Source: Archivesica marissinica (Eukaryota > Mollusca > Bivalvia > Venerida > Vesicomyidae). Taken from it: a stretch of DNA of 64,000 nt. The DNA is taken from the NCBI GenBank assembly GCA_014843695.1, contig CM026401.1:45989683-46053682 (forward strand). The letters run 5' to 3'. The first letter of the stretch is position 1, and each line of letters opens with the position of its first letter. The notes under the pieces were generated by a model. It had not been told where the DNA came from. It ran no database searches and saw only the letters and a program-made list of their open reading frames with translations. Below are positions 22,806 through 33,820 of this stretch, in pieces. The position numbers and the translations under genes were made by a program.

Positions 22806-23095
22806 ACATAAGGATCTGTAGTCCAGTGGTAACACGCTGGACTGGTAATCCAGGGATCGCAGGTTCGATCCCCCGTCTGACCCTAATAAAATTAACAGTC
22901 TTTCAGATGGGACGTTAAACCGAGGTCTCGCATCGGTGCTTTGCACCGTGCACGTAAAAGAACCAGAGGAGACTCTGGAATGGGTCTCTGTCTGTATCAT
23001 TGCACTATCCTCCAAATTCTAAAATGACTAATCTCTTCAGGAGGCGTCGCTCATATGGGCAACCGGTAGCGACGATAAATAAACGTAAAACACAC
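22806..23095 (+). mobile_element. SINE-B copy 2, full length
   Basis: Head TAGTCCAGTGGTAACACGCT, anticodon arm CTGGA-CTGGTAA-TCCAG (GGT, Thr-like), B box GGTTCGATCC, then body and tail TAAATAAACGTAAAACACAC. This is a SINE and not a tRNA gene: no acceptor stem forms and the body matches 54517-54808. Confidence 0.92.
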
Positions 23096-23148
23096 ACACA
23101 GTGCAGCTATATGGTGAGTGGTACCGGAGCTATACCAACCATATAATA

Positions 23149-23405
23149 TTTATGTTATATTTCGGGTTTTATGCCTGCATCAGCACCATTTTGGGCTGTA
23201 TCGCCGGCGGGCAGTTTACCCAACAACACCTTTCCTGGGCAGGCTCCAGCGGTTAACCAGTACTTGGGTGCACCAACCTCTGTAAGAAACTGCCAACTTT
23301 TTCATATAAATGAGACACGGCCTGAGCGGGGCTCGAACCCATGACCATCAGTGATGATAGGTTACAGTGGTATACAAGTCAGCGACCGTGACCACGGAGG
23401 CGGAC
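23149..23405 (-). mobile_element. SINE-A copy 3, full length
   Basis: All SINE-A landmarks are present. CCATATAATA lies on both sides (23139-23148 and 23406-23415). Confidence 0.93.
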
Positions 23406-23415
23406 CCATATAATA

Positions 23416-23749
23416 CTACTTGTAACCAAGCGGGCAGTGTGAGTACAATATCCCTTCTTGTTCTTCGGATAGACGAGATAAAACAAAATTAAAAAATCAT
23501 AATTATATGCATTTATTTTACAGAATGATGAAGTTAATGCAGTTTCAATGGTTTCGAGAATTATCGATTTTTCGAAAATCCGAATTCAAACTCAGTTATA
23601 AATACAGGATCTTGTAACTTACAATTGTATAATATTTATATAAGCCGATGATTGCTATTATGAATTTACTCGAATCCATGTATTATTCAGCAAATGTAGC
23701 AGTTCAACCCGGTACATCTAGATATCTAAGCACTGAAACATACCACGGG
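23416..23749. other. Intergenic, no recognised feature
   Basis: AT-rich; nothing recognised. Confidence 0.5.
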
Positions 23750-24012
23750 ATATTGCAATATGCACAAGATATTGCAATACATACTCAACATATTGCAATA
23801 CGTACAACAAGATATTGCAATACATACTCAAGATATTGCAATATGTACCACAAGATATTGCAATACGTACCACAAGATATTGCAATACGTACCACAATAT
23901 ATTGCAATATGTACAACAAGATATTGCAATACATACTCAACATATTGCAATATGTACAAGATATTGCAATACATACTCAACATATTGCAATGTGTACCAC
24001 AAGATATTGCTG
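23750..24012. repeat. About 23-bp tandem repeat
   Basis: About 12 units of AAGATATTGCAATACGTACC or ...CATACTCAAC form. Open frames here are periodic. Confidence 0.92.
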
Positions 24013-24097
24013 AACATATTTTGCTTGTGTGAACACACTCACTCGTTCAACTGCGAACTGCTGCATAAAATAAACACAAACTAAAACAAAACAATTA

Positions 24098-24222
24098 TGA
24101 ATTGTTTTTGACCAGTAATATCACCAGAATAGTTACTAATATGGCACATATCTGATCATTCAGTTTTTGACCAGCAATATCACCAGAAATGTTACTAATA
24201 TGACTCATATTTGATCCTGAAG
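24098..24222. repeat. Two-copy ~62-bp tandem duplication
   Basis: TTTTTGACCAGTAATATCAC ... TTACTAATATGGCACATA occurs twice with several differences. Confidence 0.85.
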
Positions 24223-24755
24223 ACTTATTCGGTTAAAGTTTGGAACTAAAAAAAATCAAATAAACCATAACAAAAGTGAAAAATATGAAATAAATTGTTG
24301 AAAACCTGTACATTAATTTCATTTCGTGGTACACTACAGTTTGGCAACATACCGATATAATAAACACATAAAATTGAAAAACGAGTACATTCTAATCATC
24401 TCTATGTAATTTAGTTTTACGTCGTAAAACAAGACACTATTGAACTAACTAAAAGATGGGTTCACATTTACCGATTTAATTTTTTTAAACATGAGAATTA
24501 TCAATTTCTAAATTTCACTTGTACCATATTCCATTTCAATCGCTTCATAGTTCCATGCAGACTTCTTCATGTTTTCATCTATTCAATGATAGCGGAATTA
24601 CTTCATAAGGGACGGAGTAAATGATTAATCTAAAAGCTAACAACAAAAATAAATACATGTAAACAAACATACGTATATGTACAATAACATTATATACTTT
24701 ATAAATAAAATCAATGTTATGAATGATAAACAGAGAAACAATTTTAAGGACTACA
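24223..24755. other. Intergenic AT-rich, no recognised feature
   Basis: No array, element boundary or coding-like frame seen on either strand. Confidence 0.5.
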
Positions 24756-25337
24756 TTAAAGTGACACTACATCAGTGAAAACGCAAATTTCTACAGAATG
24801 TATTTTCCTATTATATGGTATCATTTTTTCCTAAATATTTGCCTCAAAAACTGAGTATTTCAACTAATAAATAAGTGTCGCATACGCGGTTTGTTGACAT
24901 AACAAAATAATGTAAATAGTTTAATTTAAACATAATTTATTGCCACATATATACAGCAAAATAATGTAAATAGGATCGACATTCATGCGTAATACAACTT
25001 GTGTATCCTGAATAACACGATTTTATTGTACAGATTTACCGTTATATCTCACATGTATGCATATTTATTTGTAGACTAGTCTTAGTTAAATTATCTTTAA
25101 ACGACATTATGTCGCGTTTAGTATTGACTCCGATGACAAACAAACGTCAATTCAGGAGCGTGGATGATCGTTATATGAAATCCTACTTTCAATTGTTGAA
25201 AGTTTGTAGACCACAAAAACACTGTTTATTGATTCAATGTTAGTGTTCGAATGTATTCGGAAGAATTTGTAGTAGCAACACATTTATATGTGAAAAAATG
25301 CATTTTATTTGCTTTCTACGATGTAATGTCGCTTTAA
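24756..25337. mobile_element. M4 TTAA MITE, copy 1 (~580 bp)
   Basis: Ends TTAAAGTGACACTACATC and GATGTAATGTCGCTTTAA form inverted repeats with TTAA at both ends. The interior shares CCTACTTTC, AAACACTGTTTA and an AATGTTAG motif with the copy at 31541. Confidence 0.85.
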
Positions 25338-25344
25338 GTATAGT

Positions 25345-25552
25345 GGTATATACACATTTATTTTAGCTATATTGCGAAATACAATATTAGATTAATCACA
25401 GTCGAGACCTCATTCTTGAAGGAATCTCGCAGTCGAGGCCTCATTCTTGAAGGAATCTCGCAGTCGAGACCTCATTCTTGAAGGAATCTCGAAGTCGAGA
25501 CCTCATTCTTGAAGGAATCCATCACCATGAGGGAGAGATAAAAGGCGATGTG
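25345..25552 (-). mobile_element. SINE-C fragment with internal 31-bp quadruplication
   Basis: SINE-C tail (ATTTATTTTAGCTATATTGC) and body. CAGTCGAGACCTCATTCTTG plus AAGGAATCTCG repeats about four times at 25395-25520. Confidence 0.85.
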
Positions 25553-25570
25553 GACTTTAATACCTAAACT

Positions 25571-25743
25571 TTGTTATATTTCGGGTTTTACGCCTGCATC
25601 AGCACCATTTTGGGCTATATCGCCAACTTTTTCATATAAATGAGACACGGCCTGAGCGGGGCTCGAACCCATGACCATCAGTGATGATAGGTTACAGTGG
25701 TATACAAGTCAGCGACCTTAACCACTCGACCACGGAGGCGGAC
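25571..25743 (-). mobile_element. SINE-A copy 4, internally deleted
   Basis: Tail and head are present but ~95 bp of the body between GGGCTATATCGCC and AACTTTTTCATATAA is missing. TTAATACCTAAACT and TTAATCCCTAAACT flank it (25557-25570, 25744-25757), a 14-bp TSD with one mismatch. Confidence 0.9.
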
Positions 25744-25821
25744 TTAATCCCTAAACTAACAAAAAAATGCAGTTAATGGGACTAGCAATCAGTATAGTAT
25801 GTGGATGCATGCTTGGATTTA

Positions 25822-26056
25822 AACTATATTTATTTTTAAATGATTGCGAAACAAGTTTTAACAACTTATATTAATCACTCTCGTAGGCGCGGATGAAAGC
25901 GTGAATGTGGTCATTCGTGTGGGAGGAGACCGGAGTACCCGGAGAAAACCCACCTGTCCAATCTGGCGACCACCGTACCATCTCACATACTTCCCGGTCT
26001 GAGGATCGAACCTGGGTTGCATTGGTGAGAAGCGAGCGCGCTAATCGGACAGCCTA
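25822..26056 (-). mobile_element. SINE-D copy 3
   Basis: Tail TTTTTAAATGATTGCGAAAC, body GTGGTCATTCGTGTGGGAGG, B box GGTTCGATCCTC. The A-box half of the head carries a deletion (GCGAGCGCGCTAATCGGAC). Confidence 0.9.
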
Positions 26057-26200
26057 ACAGATTTCAACTCTCTCAGAACGAATCACTACCCTCATTCATT
26101 AATCTCGTGAATCGCTATCCATGTCATATTCAATAGCATGTTCTGTAGTCTGACAATACTCAAGCACATAATTTTATTAGCAATGGAAAACAAACGCACA

Positions 26201-26470
26201 CAGTCAAACCTGTGTTAGTGGTCACCGCTATTAAGCAGCCAACCTGTATTAGTACAGTCAAACCTGTGTTAGTGGTCACCGCTATTAAGCAGCCAACCTG
26301 TATTAGTACAGTCAAACCTGTGTCAGTGGTCACCGCTATTAAGCAGCCAGTTTCCAGATTCCCAATATGTAGTTTTATTATACATTTAACCTCTATTAAG
26401 CAGCCACCTGTGCTAAGCAGCCACTTTCTGTGAATCCCTTGGCTGGCAGCTAAAAGACAGGTTTGACTGT
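26201..26470. mobile_element. M7 element, copy 1, with internal 54-bp triplication
   Basis: CAGTCAAACCTGTGTTAGTG at one end and CAGGTTTGACTG plus TA at the other form inverted ends. The left 54 bp is repeated about 2.7 times. TA targets and CAG ends suggest a pogo/Tigger-like MITE. Confidence 0.82.
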
Positions 26471-26660
26471 ATATCTAATAGTAAACTAAACCACATATTT
26501 CAAACAGAAAAATACAATACATCGACTTCCAACTGTCTAATCTCATACCGTTATGTTAAGAGGCAGTTAAACAGATTATACCATAAACGCATGTCCACTT
26601 ATCAACTAAAATGTCTGTTCATATACACAAGGCCATTAAAGTTTGCACAGCAGACAAAAT

Positions 26661-28440
26661 AATTCGTTTGTTTCGGTGGTTAGTCGAGTTTTAGGTCATA
26701 TGGCGGCTCTGTAGGTGTTGTGAAGGAAGACCCAAAGGTTTGTTTTGGGGTTTAGTCGAACAAACAGCTTAGGTCATATGGCGGCTCTGTAGCTATTGTG
26801 AAGGAAGACCCAAAGGTTTGTTTTGGGGTTTAGTCGAACAAACAGCTTAGGTCATATGGCGGCTCTGTAGGTGTTGTGAAGGAAGACCCAAAGATTTGTT
26901 TTGGGGTTTAGTCGAACAAACAGCTTAGGTCATATGGCGGCTCTGTAGGTGTTGTGAAGGAAGACCCAAAGGTTTGTTTTGGGGTTTAGTCGAACAAACA
27001 GCTTAGGTCATATGGCGACTGTAGATGTTGTGAAGGAAGACCCAAAGGTTTGTTTTGGGGTTTAGTCGAACAAACAGCTTAGGTCATATGCGGCTCTGTA
27101 GGTGTTGTGAAGGAAGACCCAAAGGTTTGTTTTGGGGTTTAGTTGAACAAACAGCTTAGGTCATATGACGACCCTGTAGCTGTTGTGAAGGAAGACCCAA
27201 AGGTTTGTTTTGGGGTTTAGTCGAACAAACAGCTTAGGTCATATGGCGGCTCTAGATGTTGTGAAGGAAGACCCAAAGGTTTGTTTTGGGGTTTAGTTGA
27301 ACAAACAGCTTAGGTCATATGACGACCCTGTAGCTGTTGTGAAGGAAGACCCAAAGGTTTGTTTTGGGGTTTAGTCGAACAAACAGCTTAGGTCATATGG
27401 CGGCTCTAGATGTTGTGAAGGAAGACCCAAAGGTTTGTTTTGGGGTTTAGTCAAACAAACAGCTTAGGTCATATGGCGGCTCTAGATGTGAAGGAAGACC
27501 CAAAGGTTTGTTTTGGGGTTTAGTCGAACAAACAGCTTAGGTCATATGGCGGCTCTAGATGTTGTGAAGGAAGACCCAAAGGTTTGTTTTGGGGTTTAGT
27601 CAAACAAACAGCTTAGGTCATATGGCGGCTCTAGATGTTGTGAAGGAAGACCCAAAGGTTTGTTTTGGGGTTTAGTCGAACAAACAGCTTAGGTCATATG
27701 ACGACCCTGTAGCTGTTGTGAAGGAAGACCCAAAGGTTTGTTTTGGGGTTTAGTTGAACAAACAGCTTAGGTCATATGGCGGCTCTGTAGGTGTTGTGAA
27801 GGAAGACCCAAAGGTTTGTTTTGGGGTTTAGTTGAACAAACAGCTTAGGTCATATGATGACCCTGTAGCTGTTGTGAAGGAAGACCTAAAGGTTTGTTTT
27901 GGGGTTTAGTTGAACAAACAGCTTAGGTCATATGACGACCCTGTAGCTGTTGTGAAGGAAGACCTAAAGGTTTGTTTTGGGGTTTAGTTGAACAAACAGC
28001 TTAGGTCATATGGCGGCTCTGTAGGTGTTGTGAAGGAAGACCCAAAGGTTTGTTTTGGGGTTTAGTTGAACAAACAGCTTAGGTCATATGACGACCCTGT
28101 AGCTGTTGTGAAGGAAGACCCAAAGGTTTGTTTTGGGGTTTAGTCGAACAAACAGCTTAGGTCATATGGCGGCTCTGTAGATGTTGTGAAGGAAGACCCA
28201 AAGGTTTGTTTTGGGGTTTAGTCGAACAAACAGCTTAGGTCATATGGCGGCTCTGTAGCTGTTGTGAAGGAAGACCCAAATATTCCCCCTCATGAAGCTC
28301 TGCAAGCAGAAGACTAACACGAAGGTAGAACCACTGATCTTCATTAAGCTAGCTAGATAACCTCCTCACTTGAAAGAATTCGACACCCAAAGTGGTATTT
28401 GAACCTACAGTGGCAAGGGGCATGTGATTTGAAGCCAACG
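26661..28440 (-). mobile_element. SINE-F copy whose tail is amplified into a 78-bp array
   Basis: 26690-28285 holds about 20 copies of a 78-bp unit (GTTTGTTTTGGGGTTTAGTC + GAACAAACAGCTTAGGTCAT + ATGGCGGCTCTGTAGGTGTT + GTGAAGGAAGACCCAAAG), the reverse complement of the SINE-F 3' part. The rest of the SINE, head included (TGAACCTACAGTGGCA, GTGATTTGAAG), follows at 28286-28440. Confidence 0.88.
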
Positions 28441-28585
28441 ACAGTAAACACTCGACAAACCGACAAACAAACTGAACATCGTTTTCTAACAAACAACTAC
28501 AGTAGTATGCAAAACACATAAAGATACATAAAAACTTATACACCACAAACATCCTCATAAATAATGTACATCCAATGAGGGACCT

Positions 28586-28705
28586 CGCTTGCTTTTCTAT
28601 TACCTCCCTTGGTAGATAAAGTCTGAGTTACCACTAAATGTATAGCAGTCCTTTCAGTTGGAATCCTTTGTTTTTACAGTTGTTCCCAAACCAGATTATG
28701 ATAAA
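28586..28705 (-). repeat. CCAAGGGAGGTAATAG dispersed repeat, copy 1
   Basis: The reverse complement shares AACAAAGGATTC, CAGACTTTATCT and CCAAGGGAGGTAATAGAAAA with 50735-50835. Such a motif is common in molluscan dispersed repeats (recollection, not checked). Confidence 0.65.
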
Positions 28706-28825
28706 AGTGATTTTTATCCAAATCGTGTTAATTAATTGATAACAAAATGTTACAGATATTTTACCCATTGGATATACTGTAGGATATCTGTCGTGATATA
28801 TCAGCAGTAACATAGTAATTATAAA

Positions 28826-28972
28826 ATGAGAAAGTGGAAGAAAATAGATAGCATGTTGTGCAAAGGAAACAACGATAAAAACAGAGATAGCATGGTGTGC
28901 AAAGGAAACAACGATAAAAACAGAGATAGCATGGTGTGCAAAGGAAACAACGATAAAAACAGAGGAAACAAC
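28826..28972 (+). repeat. 39-bp triplication in a dispersed repeat
   Basis: GAGAAAGTGGAAGAAAATAG, then three units of AGCATGGTGTGCAAAGGAAA plus CAACGATAAAAACAGAGAT. A single-unit version lies at 54286-54361. Confidence 0.85.
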
Positions 28973-29218
28973 TTAACCCTTTCCCTCATAGAAGCACCTC
29001 TTGACGCCATTACCAATACGGCATACATTGACAATGTAGTAGCCAAGCCAATGTTCATAATAAAGTCCAGAATCTCATGTAGTCTCAGTAATATCTATGG
29101 AGGTGGGATAGATATGGCGACTACTTATCCACTGCATGATTGCTAAGTGACTGTCGTTTGTATGGAGATATGATAGTACATTGTATATTAACTTAAATCT
29201 CTATGAAGGAAAGGTTAA
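28973..29218 (+). mobile_element. M1 MITE copy 3 (single internal unit)
   Basis: TTAACCCTTTCCCTCATAGA to CTATGAAGGAAAGGTTAA with one ~119-bp unit; probably the basic form of the family. Confidence 0.92.
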
Positions 29219-29435
29219 AGAGGACCTACATACTATTAGAGTATTCAGGGGCAGTAACTGACCAATGTCTCTCATTAACACATTCTAACTCAGACTAATT
29301 CAGATATGATATGAGAATATAAATACAAATGTAAAATATTTTAAAAGTTGATGAACACCAATACATTCTTGTGTCGAGGCTGTTTATTGGGTGAAATCCT
29401 TGCATACATAGCGTCACCATTGGACGATCATAATG
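29219..29435. other. Intergenic, no recognised feature
   Basis: Nothing recognised. Confidence 0.5.
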
Positions 29436-29439
29436 ACAA

Positions 29440-29636
29440 GTAATTAAGAGTGCTTAACATGCCAACGTCGCTTTTGCTAACAGTATAGAGCCAGATCAGT
29501 CGGCACAAAATGTGCCATCTAATCAGGCTCTATGCTGTTTGCTATTCGGATACTGGAGCTAAAACACTTGTCTGAATAGCAAACAACATAGATCCTGATC
29601 AGACGCGGTGTCATGCCGCGGCTGATCTGGATCTAC
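29440..29636. mobile_element. M2 MITE, truncated copy
   Basis: Contains AGTATAGAGCCAGATCAGTC, GGCTCTATGCTGTTTGCTAT, GGATACTGGAGCTAAAACAC and GGCTGATCTGGATC. It stops where an M7-like sequence (TACAGTCAAACCTG) begins, so its right end is lost. Confidence 0.82.
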
Positions 29637-29735
29637 AGTCAAACCTGTTTTAAGCAGCCAGCCAAGGGAATCATAGAAAGTGGCTGCTTAGCACAGGTGG
29701 CTGCTTAATACAGGCCAACCATCCAATTTATTCGA
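29637..29735 (+). mobile_element. M7 fragment
   Basis: TACAGTCAAACCTGTTTTAA, GCAGCCA and GTGGCTGCTTAGCACAGG match M7. The far end is not recognisable. Confidence 0.7.
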
Positions 29736-29990
29736 CAGGTTACGGGTTAACACATTACCACATACATGTACAAGCATACAACCAGTGCTGCTTCTGGGTG
29801 CGAATCGGTTAATATTATAGTATAACAATGAATGATCGATCAAGCGATCGAATATTCGCTCAGAAGATCATATGAGTATTTGAATACCAAAATCACCATT
29901 CGTTGCCATTCCTAGTTATGAGATAAACATTTATTTTTTACCACTTGAATAAAACACATACACTCAACAAGATTCCTAATCAGTCACATG
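29736..29990. other. Intergenic, no recognised feature
   Basis: Nothing recognised apart from clustered CGATCG-type sites near 29835. Confidence 0.4.
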
Positions 29991-29995
29991 GCGCA

Positions 29996-30238
29996 AACTA
30001 ATAACCTAATAATATCAATATTCATATCATCTTATTGGTTATAATTTATTTGGTGCAAACTAATAACCAAATAATATCAATATTCCTATCATCTTATTGG
30101 TTATAATTTATTTGGTGCAAACTAATAACCTAATAATATCGATATTCCTATCATATTATTGGTTATAATTTATTTGGTGCAAACTAATAACCTAATAATA
30201 TCAATATTCATATCATCTTATTGGTTATATTTTATTAC
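29996..30238. repeat. 62-bp tandem repeat, four units
   Basis: AACTAATAACCTAATAATAT + CAATATTCATATCATCTTAT + TGGTTATAATTTATTTGGTG + CA. Confidence 0.94.
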
Positions 30239-30344
30239 AGATCGTTACGCATGATTTTCTGTATAATCATTTCGGACAGAATGCATTAAATGACAATAAG
30301 AAAATATTTACATTGTATGATTATTAATTCGATCCAAACATTAT

Positions 30345-30850
30345 AAACTACCAGGTGACCGATTAGGAAACTACCAGGTGACCGATTAGGAAACTACCAG
30401 GTGACCGATTAGGTAACTACCAGGTGTACCAGGTGACCGATTAGGTAACTACCAGGTGACCGATTAGGTAACTACCAGGTGTACCAGGTGACCGATTAGG
30501 TAACTACCAGGTGTACCAGGTGACCGATTAGGTAACTACCAGGTGACCGATTAGGTAACTACCAGGTGTACCAGGTGATCGATTAGGAAACTACCAGGTG
30601 ACCGATTAGGTAACTACCAGGTGTACCAGGTGACCGATTAGTTAACTACCAGGTGATCGATTAGTTAACTACCAGGTGATCGATTAGTTAACTACCAGGT
30701 GATCGATTAGGAAACTACCAGGTGATCGATTAGTTAACTACCAGGTGACCGATTAGTTAACTACCAGGTGATCGATTAGGTAACTACCAGGTGATCGATT
30801 AGGTAACTACCAGGTGATCGATTAGTTAACTACCAGGTGACCGATTAGGA
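30345..30850. repeat. About 22-bp minisatellite with 9-bp spacers
   Basis: About 22 units of ACTACCAGGTGACCGATTAG plus GTA. Several are joined by an extra TACCAGGTG. Later units read GATCGATTAGTTA. Confidence 0.94.
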
Positions 30851-30965
30851 ATTTTGTGTAGTGTACTTAAATGCAAAAGAAACACAGCATTTTCTATTCT
30901 TACACTACACTGCAAACCATTTTTCTAGTGATACACTTTAACTACTGTTTAGTACATCAAACTCA

Positions 30966-31180
30966 GGGTTCCCGCTGTCGGTCGCCAAAGAATAAATATT
31001 GGCACTAAATTTTGTGAATTAGCGAAAATATTTGGGGCAACTGTTATTTTTGGGGGGGCACATGTTTTGTCAAATACATGGCTTCAAATATTTATTTGTG
31101 AACTATATGGCTCTTAGTTGGCTCCAAGTTTTTTAAATTGGCTGAACAAACATTCAGACAGAGGGAACAGTGAAATTGTG
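30966..31180 (+). mobile_element. M6 CAGGG element, copy 1
   Basis: Starts CAGGGTTCCCGCTGTCGGTC and ends GACAGAGGGAAC. The interior GAACTATATGGCTCTTAGTT is intact, which makes it the empty-site reference for the M7 insertion at 33.9 kb. Confidence 0.8.
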
Positions 31181-31206
31181 ATTAAATGGATTATATTAAG
31201 GTGAAA

Positions 31207-31442
31207 TTAACCCTTTGCACGCTAGCGGCAGATAAAATCACCTTTGCAAACAGCATAGAGCCAGATCAGACGGCACAGAACGTGCCATCTGATCAGGCTC
31301 TATGCTGTTTGCTATTCGGATAGTGGAGCTAAAACACACAAACAAACAACAAACCTGATCAGACGAGGCGTTACGCCGTGGCTGATCTGGATCTATGTTG
31401 TTTGCAAAAGTAATTTTATTTACTCAGCAGGCAAAGAGTTAA
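31207..31442. mobile_element. M2 TTAA MITE, complete copy
   Basis: TTAACCCTTTGCACGCTAGC to GCAGGCAAAGAGTTAA. Two internal hairpins, each made of AGCATAGAGCCAGATCAGAC-type arms, straddle the centre GCTATTCGGATAGTGGAGCT. Confidence 0.9.
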
Positions 31443-31540
31443 TTAGTACCGTATATGTGATGACATTCACTTTTATTATTATTAAACGTTCACACATACA
31501 TATATATACATGTATATAGGGTTGCATTTATTTTTTATAT

Positions 31541-32132
31541 TTAAAGCAGCATTACATCGTAATAAAGGATGTTTTGGGTAAAATATAAATACTAATATGT
31601 GTGTGTTTACAAAAATCGAAATAGTCGCTCAGAAACGATAAAATTCCAATAAATTTAAACCATCCATTACGCGAATTTGTTTATCAACACATGAAATGTA
31701 AACACGCACAGCGCGCATGCGTGAAACAACAGAGGATGTAGAAAACAACGTATATATTTTGAACATGAAATATTATCTATCTATCGTCCTCTAATGTCGA
31801 ACCCCTCACGGGGATGTAGAAATGTCACTATCAGACTTAGATAACAGAGAAATGAATCAACATATCAAGTAATATAATTAAAAAAGACGTGGGACAAATG
31901 GGGACGATGCATTCCGAATGTAAACAAGTGCGGACAATGCGTTCCGGTTGTAAACAAGTGTGTGACCGATCGAATCGGAAAGTCCTACTTTCGGTTTCGA
32001 GTTTGTGTTATCGCAAAAAAACACTGTTTACCAAATGAACATAAGCATATAAAGTATAATGTTAGAATGTGTAGCAGCATTGCTACCCATATTCAAATAT
32101 CTTTTATTTCATACAATGTAATGCTGCTTTAA
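31541..32132. mobile_element. M4 TTAA MITE, copy 2 (~590 bp)
   Basis: TTAAAGCAGCATTACATCGT and ACAATGTAATGCTGCTTTAA are inverted ends. The interior (AAAACACTGTTTA, ATGTTAGAATG) matches copy 1 loosely. Confidence 0.87.
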
Positions 32133-32269
32133 GTATATAATAATGAATAATTGAATAGTGTACATAGCTCGGTAGAGTTGCTTATAACGATTGTAACTGG
32201 TCAAAAATCTCATATAAATATCATTTCAAAAGAATGTAATTAATTTTCTTTCCATCAATGTAAGCAGAC

Positions 32270-32793
32270 ACTTTCTGTGATTCCCTTGGCTGGCTGCTTA
32301 ACCCTTTCCCTCATAGAAGCACCTCTTGACGCCATTACCAATACGACACTCATTGACAATGTAGTAGCCAAACAAATGTTCATAATAATGGCCAGAATCT
32401 CATGTAGTCCCAGCATTATCTACGGAGGTGGGATAGATATGGTGACTACTTATCCACTGCATGATAGCTAAATGGCTGTCATTTGTATGGAGATATAATA
32501 GTATATTAACCTAAATCTCTATGTAGTCCCAGTAATATCTATGGAGGTGGGATAGATATGGCGACTACTTATCCACTGCATGATAGCTAAATGGCTGTCG
32601 TTTGTATGGAGATATAATAGTATATTAACCTAAATCTCTATGTAGTCCCAGTAATATCTATGGAGGTGGGATAGATATGGCGACTACTTATCCACTGCAT
32701 GATAGCTAAATGGCTTTCGTTTGTATGGAGATATAATAGTATATTAACCTAAATCTCTATGATGGAAAGGGTTAAGGCAGACTTGACTGTAGA
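32270..32793. mobile_element. M7 3' part, interrupted by M1
   Basis: ACTTTCTGTGATTCCCTTGG, CTGGCTGC on the left and GGCAGACTTGACTGTA on the right are the M7 end, split at TTAA by M1 copy 4. Confidence 0.82.
32298..32775 (+). mobile_element. M1 MITE copy 4 (three internal units)
   Basis: TTAACCCTTTCCCTCATAGA to TCTATGATGGAAAGGGTTAA with the ~119-bp unit three times. Inserted at a TTAA of M7. The intact M7 at 26440 reads GGCTGGCAGCTAAAAGACAG and that at 34074 reads GGCTGTTTAAGACAGG, the equivalent unfilled sites. Confidence 0.9.
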
Positions 32794-32799
32794 CTGATT

Positions 32800-33235
32800 G
32801 GTTTGATAGATATGAAGAGGTAACAAAGTATTGCACCTATTTCTGCCATTTGATTGGTAATTGCCACCTTAATGTTGGCAGGTATGAACCTCAAACTTTC
32901 CTGTGGCACACCCGCGCCCACTCGAACATGGGGAATGAACACTTGAGGGATGTCTTTTCAAAACAGGTTGATCGGTTAAAAAGATATTGAGCTGACACAC
33001 AAAATATTACATACATTTCTGACCTTTGACGGGCAGGTTTCACCTTGACCTTGGTGGTATGGACCCGGTTCTTGTGCTTAACATGTCGATGAAAAATACC
33101 GGGTAGTGAACATTTGTGTAAATCTCTTCTAATTCACATCGATCGTTTTCAAAAATATGGAGCGAACCTAAAAAATGTCACCCATTTCTGACCTTTGATG
33201 TCTTAAGCATGACCGTGACTTTGCAAATATGGACG
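32800..33235. repeat. Degenerate ~170-bp repeat with TGACCTTTGA motifs
   Basis: CATTTCTGACCTTTGA recurs at about 33020 and 33189 with CACCTTGACC or CATGACCGTGAC after it. It continues after the M5 insertion at 33546-33640. Loosely similar sequence lies at 48.66-49.04 kb. Confidence 0.6.
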
Positions 33236-33545
33236 CAGGGTTCATTCTAGGTCAGAATTTTTGGGAGAAGTGAGAAAGAGCGTGATCGCTTCCTTAAATG
33301 GTGTTCTTTAATATACTTCTGCAAAATAGGGTTAAAATGCACAGTACAACCATTAAATACAACATTTGAATATAAGGAGTGCTTTATAATGGGCCAGTGT
33401 ATATCTTCCTAGACAAAATTTTGTTTGAAAATCGTAAAAACCAAAAAATATTTTTTTTTAGGGAGAAGTGGGGGGCACCCAGAGGGCGAAGTCAGGGTCC
33501 CTAGGGCGACAATTTCGCCCACATCGCCCTCTAAACTGATCCCTG
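33236..33545 (+). mobile_element. M5 CAGGG element, copy 4
   Basis: CAGGGTTCATTCTAG to CTAAACTGATCCCTG, nearly identical to copy 2. It is inserted in a degenerate repeat; no clear TSD remains. Confidence 0.9.
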
Positions 33546-33820
33546 ATGTCAATCATTATGTTGAAAATGTGAGGTTATTTGAGAAAAGGCCCAGCGGTTC
33601 AAAAGATATGGAGCATGCATTAAATAGGGATAGACCTTCTGGCCAACATCTGCAAAACAATATACCCTACTGTCTACGAAAGGAATAGTAAGCTAAGAAT
33701 GGTAGACGGGTTAGTGGTCCAGTTGTTAACACGGTGGACTGTGAATCCAGGGATTGCAGGTTCGATTCCCCATTGGACCCTAATAATATATGTGTTTCAG
33801 ATGGGACTATGGGACTATAA

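Noticed and set aside
22806..22880. tRNA-Thr gene
   Set aside because: Internal promoter and anticodon arm are good but the acceptor stem is absent and the sequence runs into a SINE body shared with 54517-54808.
30345..30850. CRISPR-like array
   Set aside because: Repeats are contiguous ~22-bp units with no unique spacers, in an animal genome.
30345..30850. Another splice-junction array (CCAG followed by GTGACC)
   Set aside because: Units resemble a donor, but no coding-like exon abuts either end and it lies between convergent genes.
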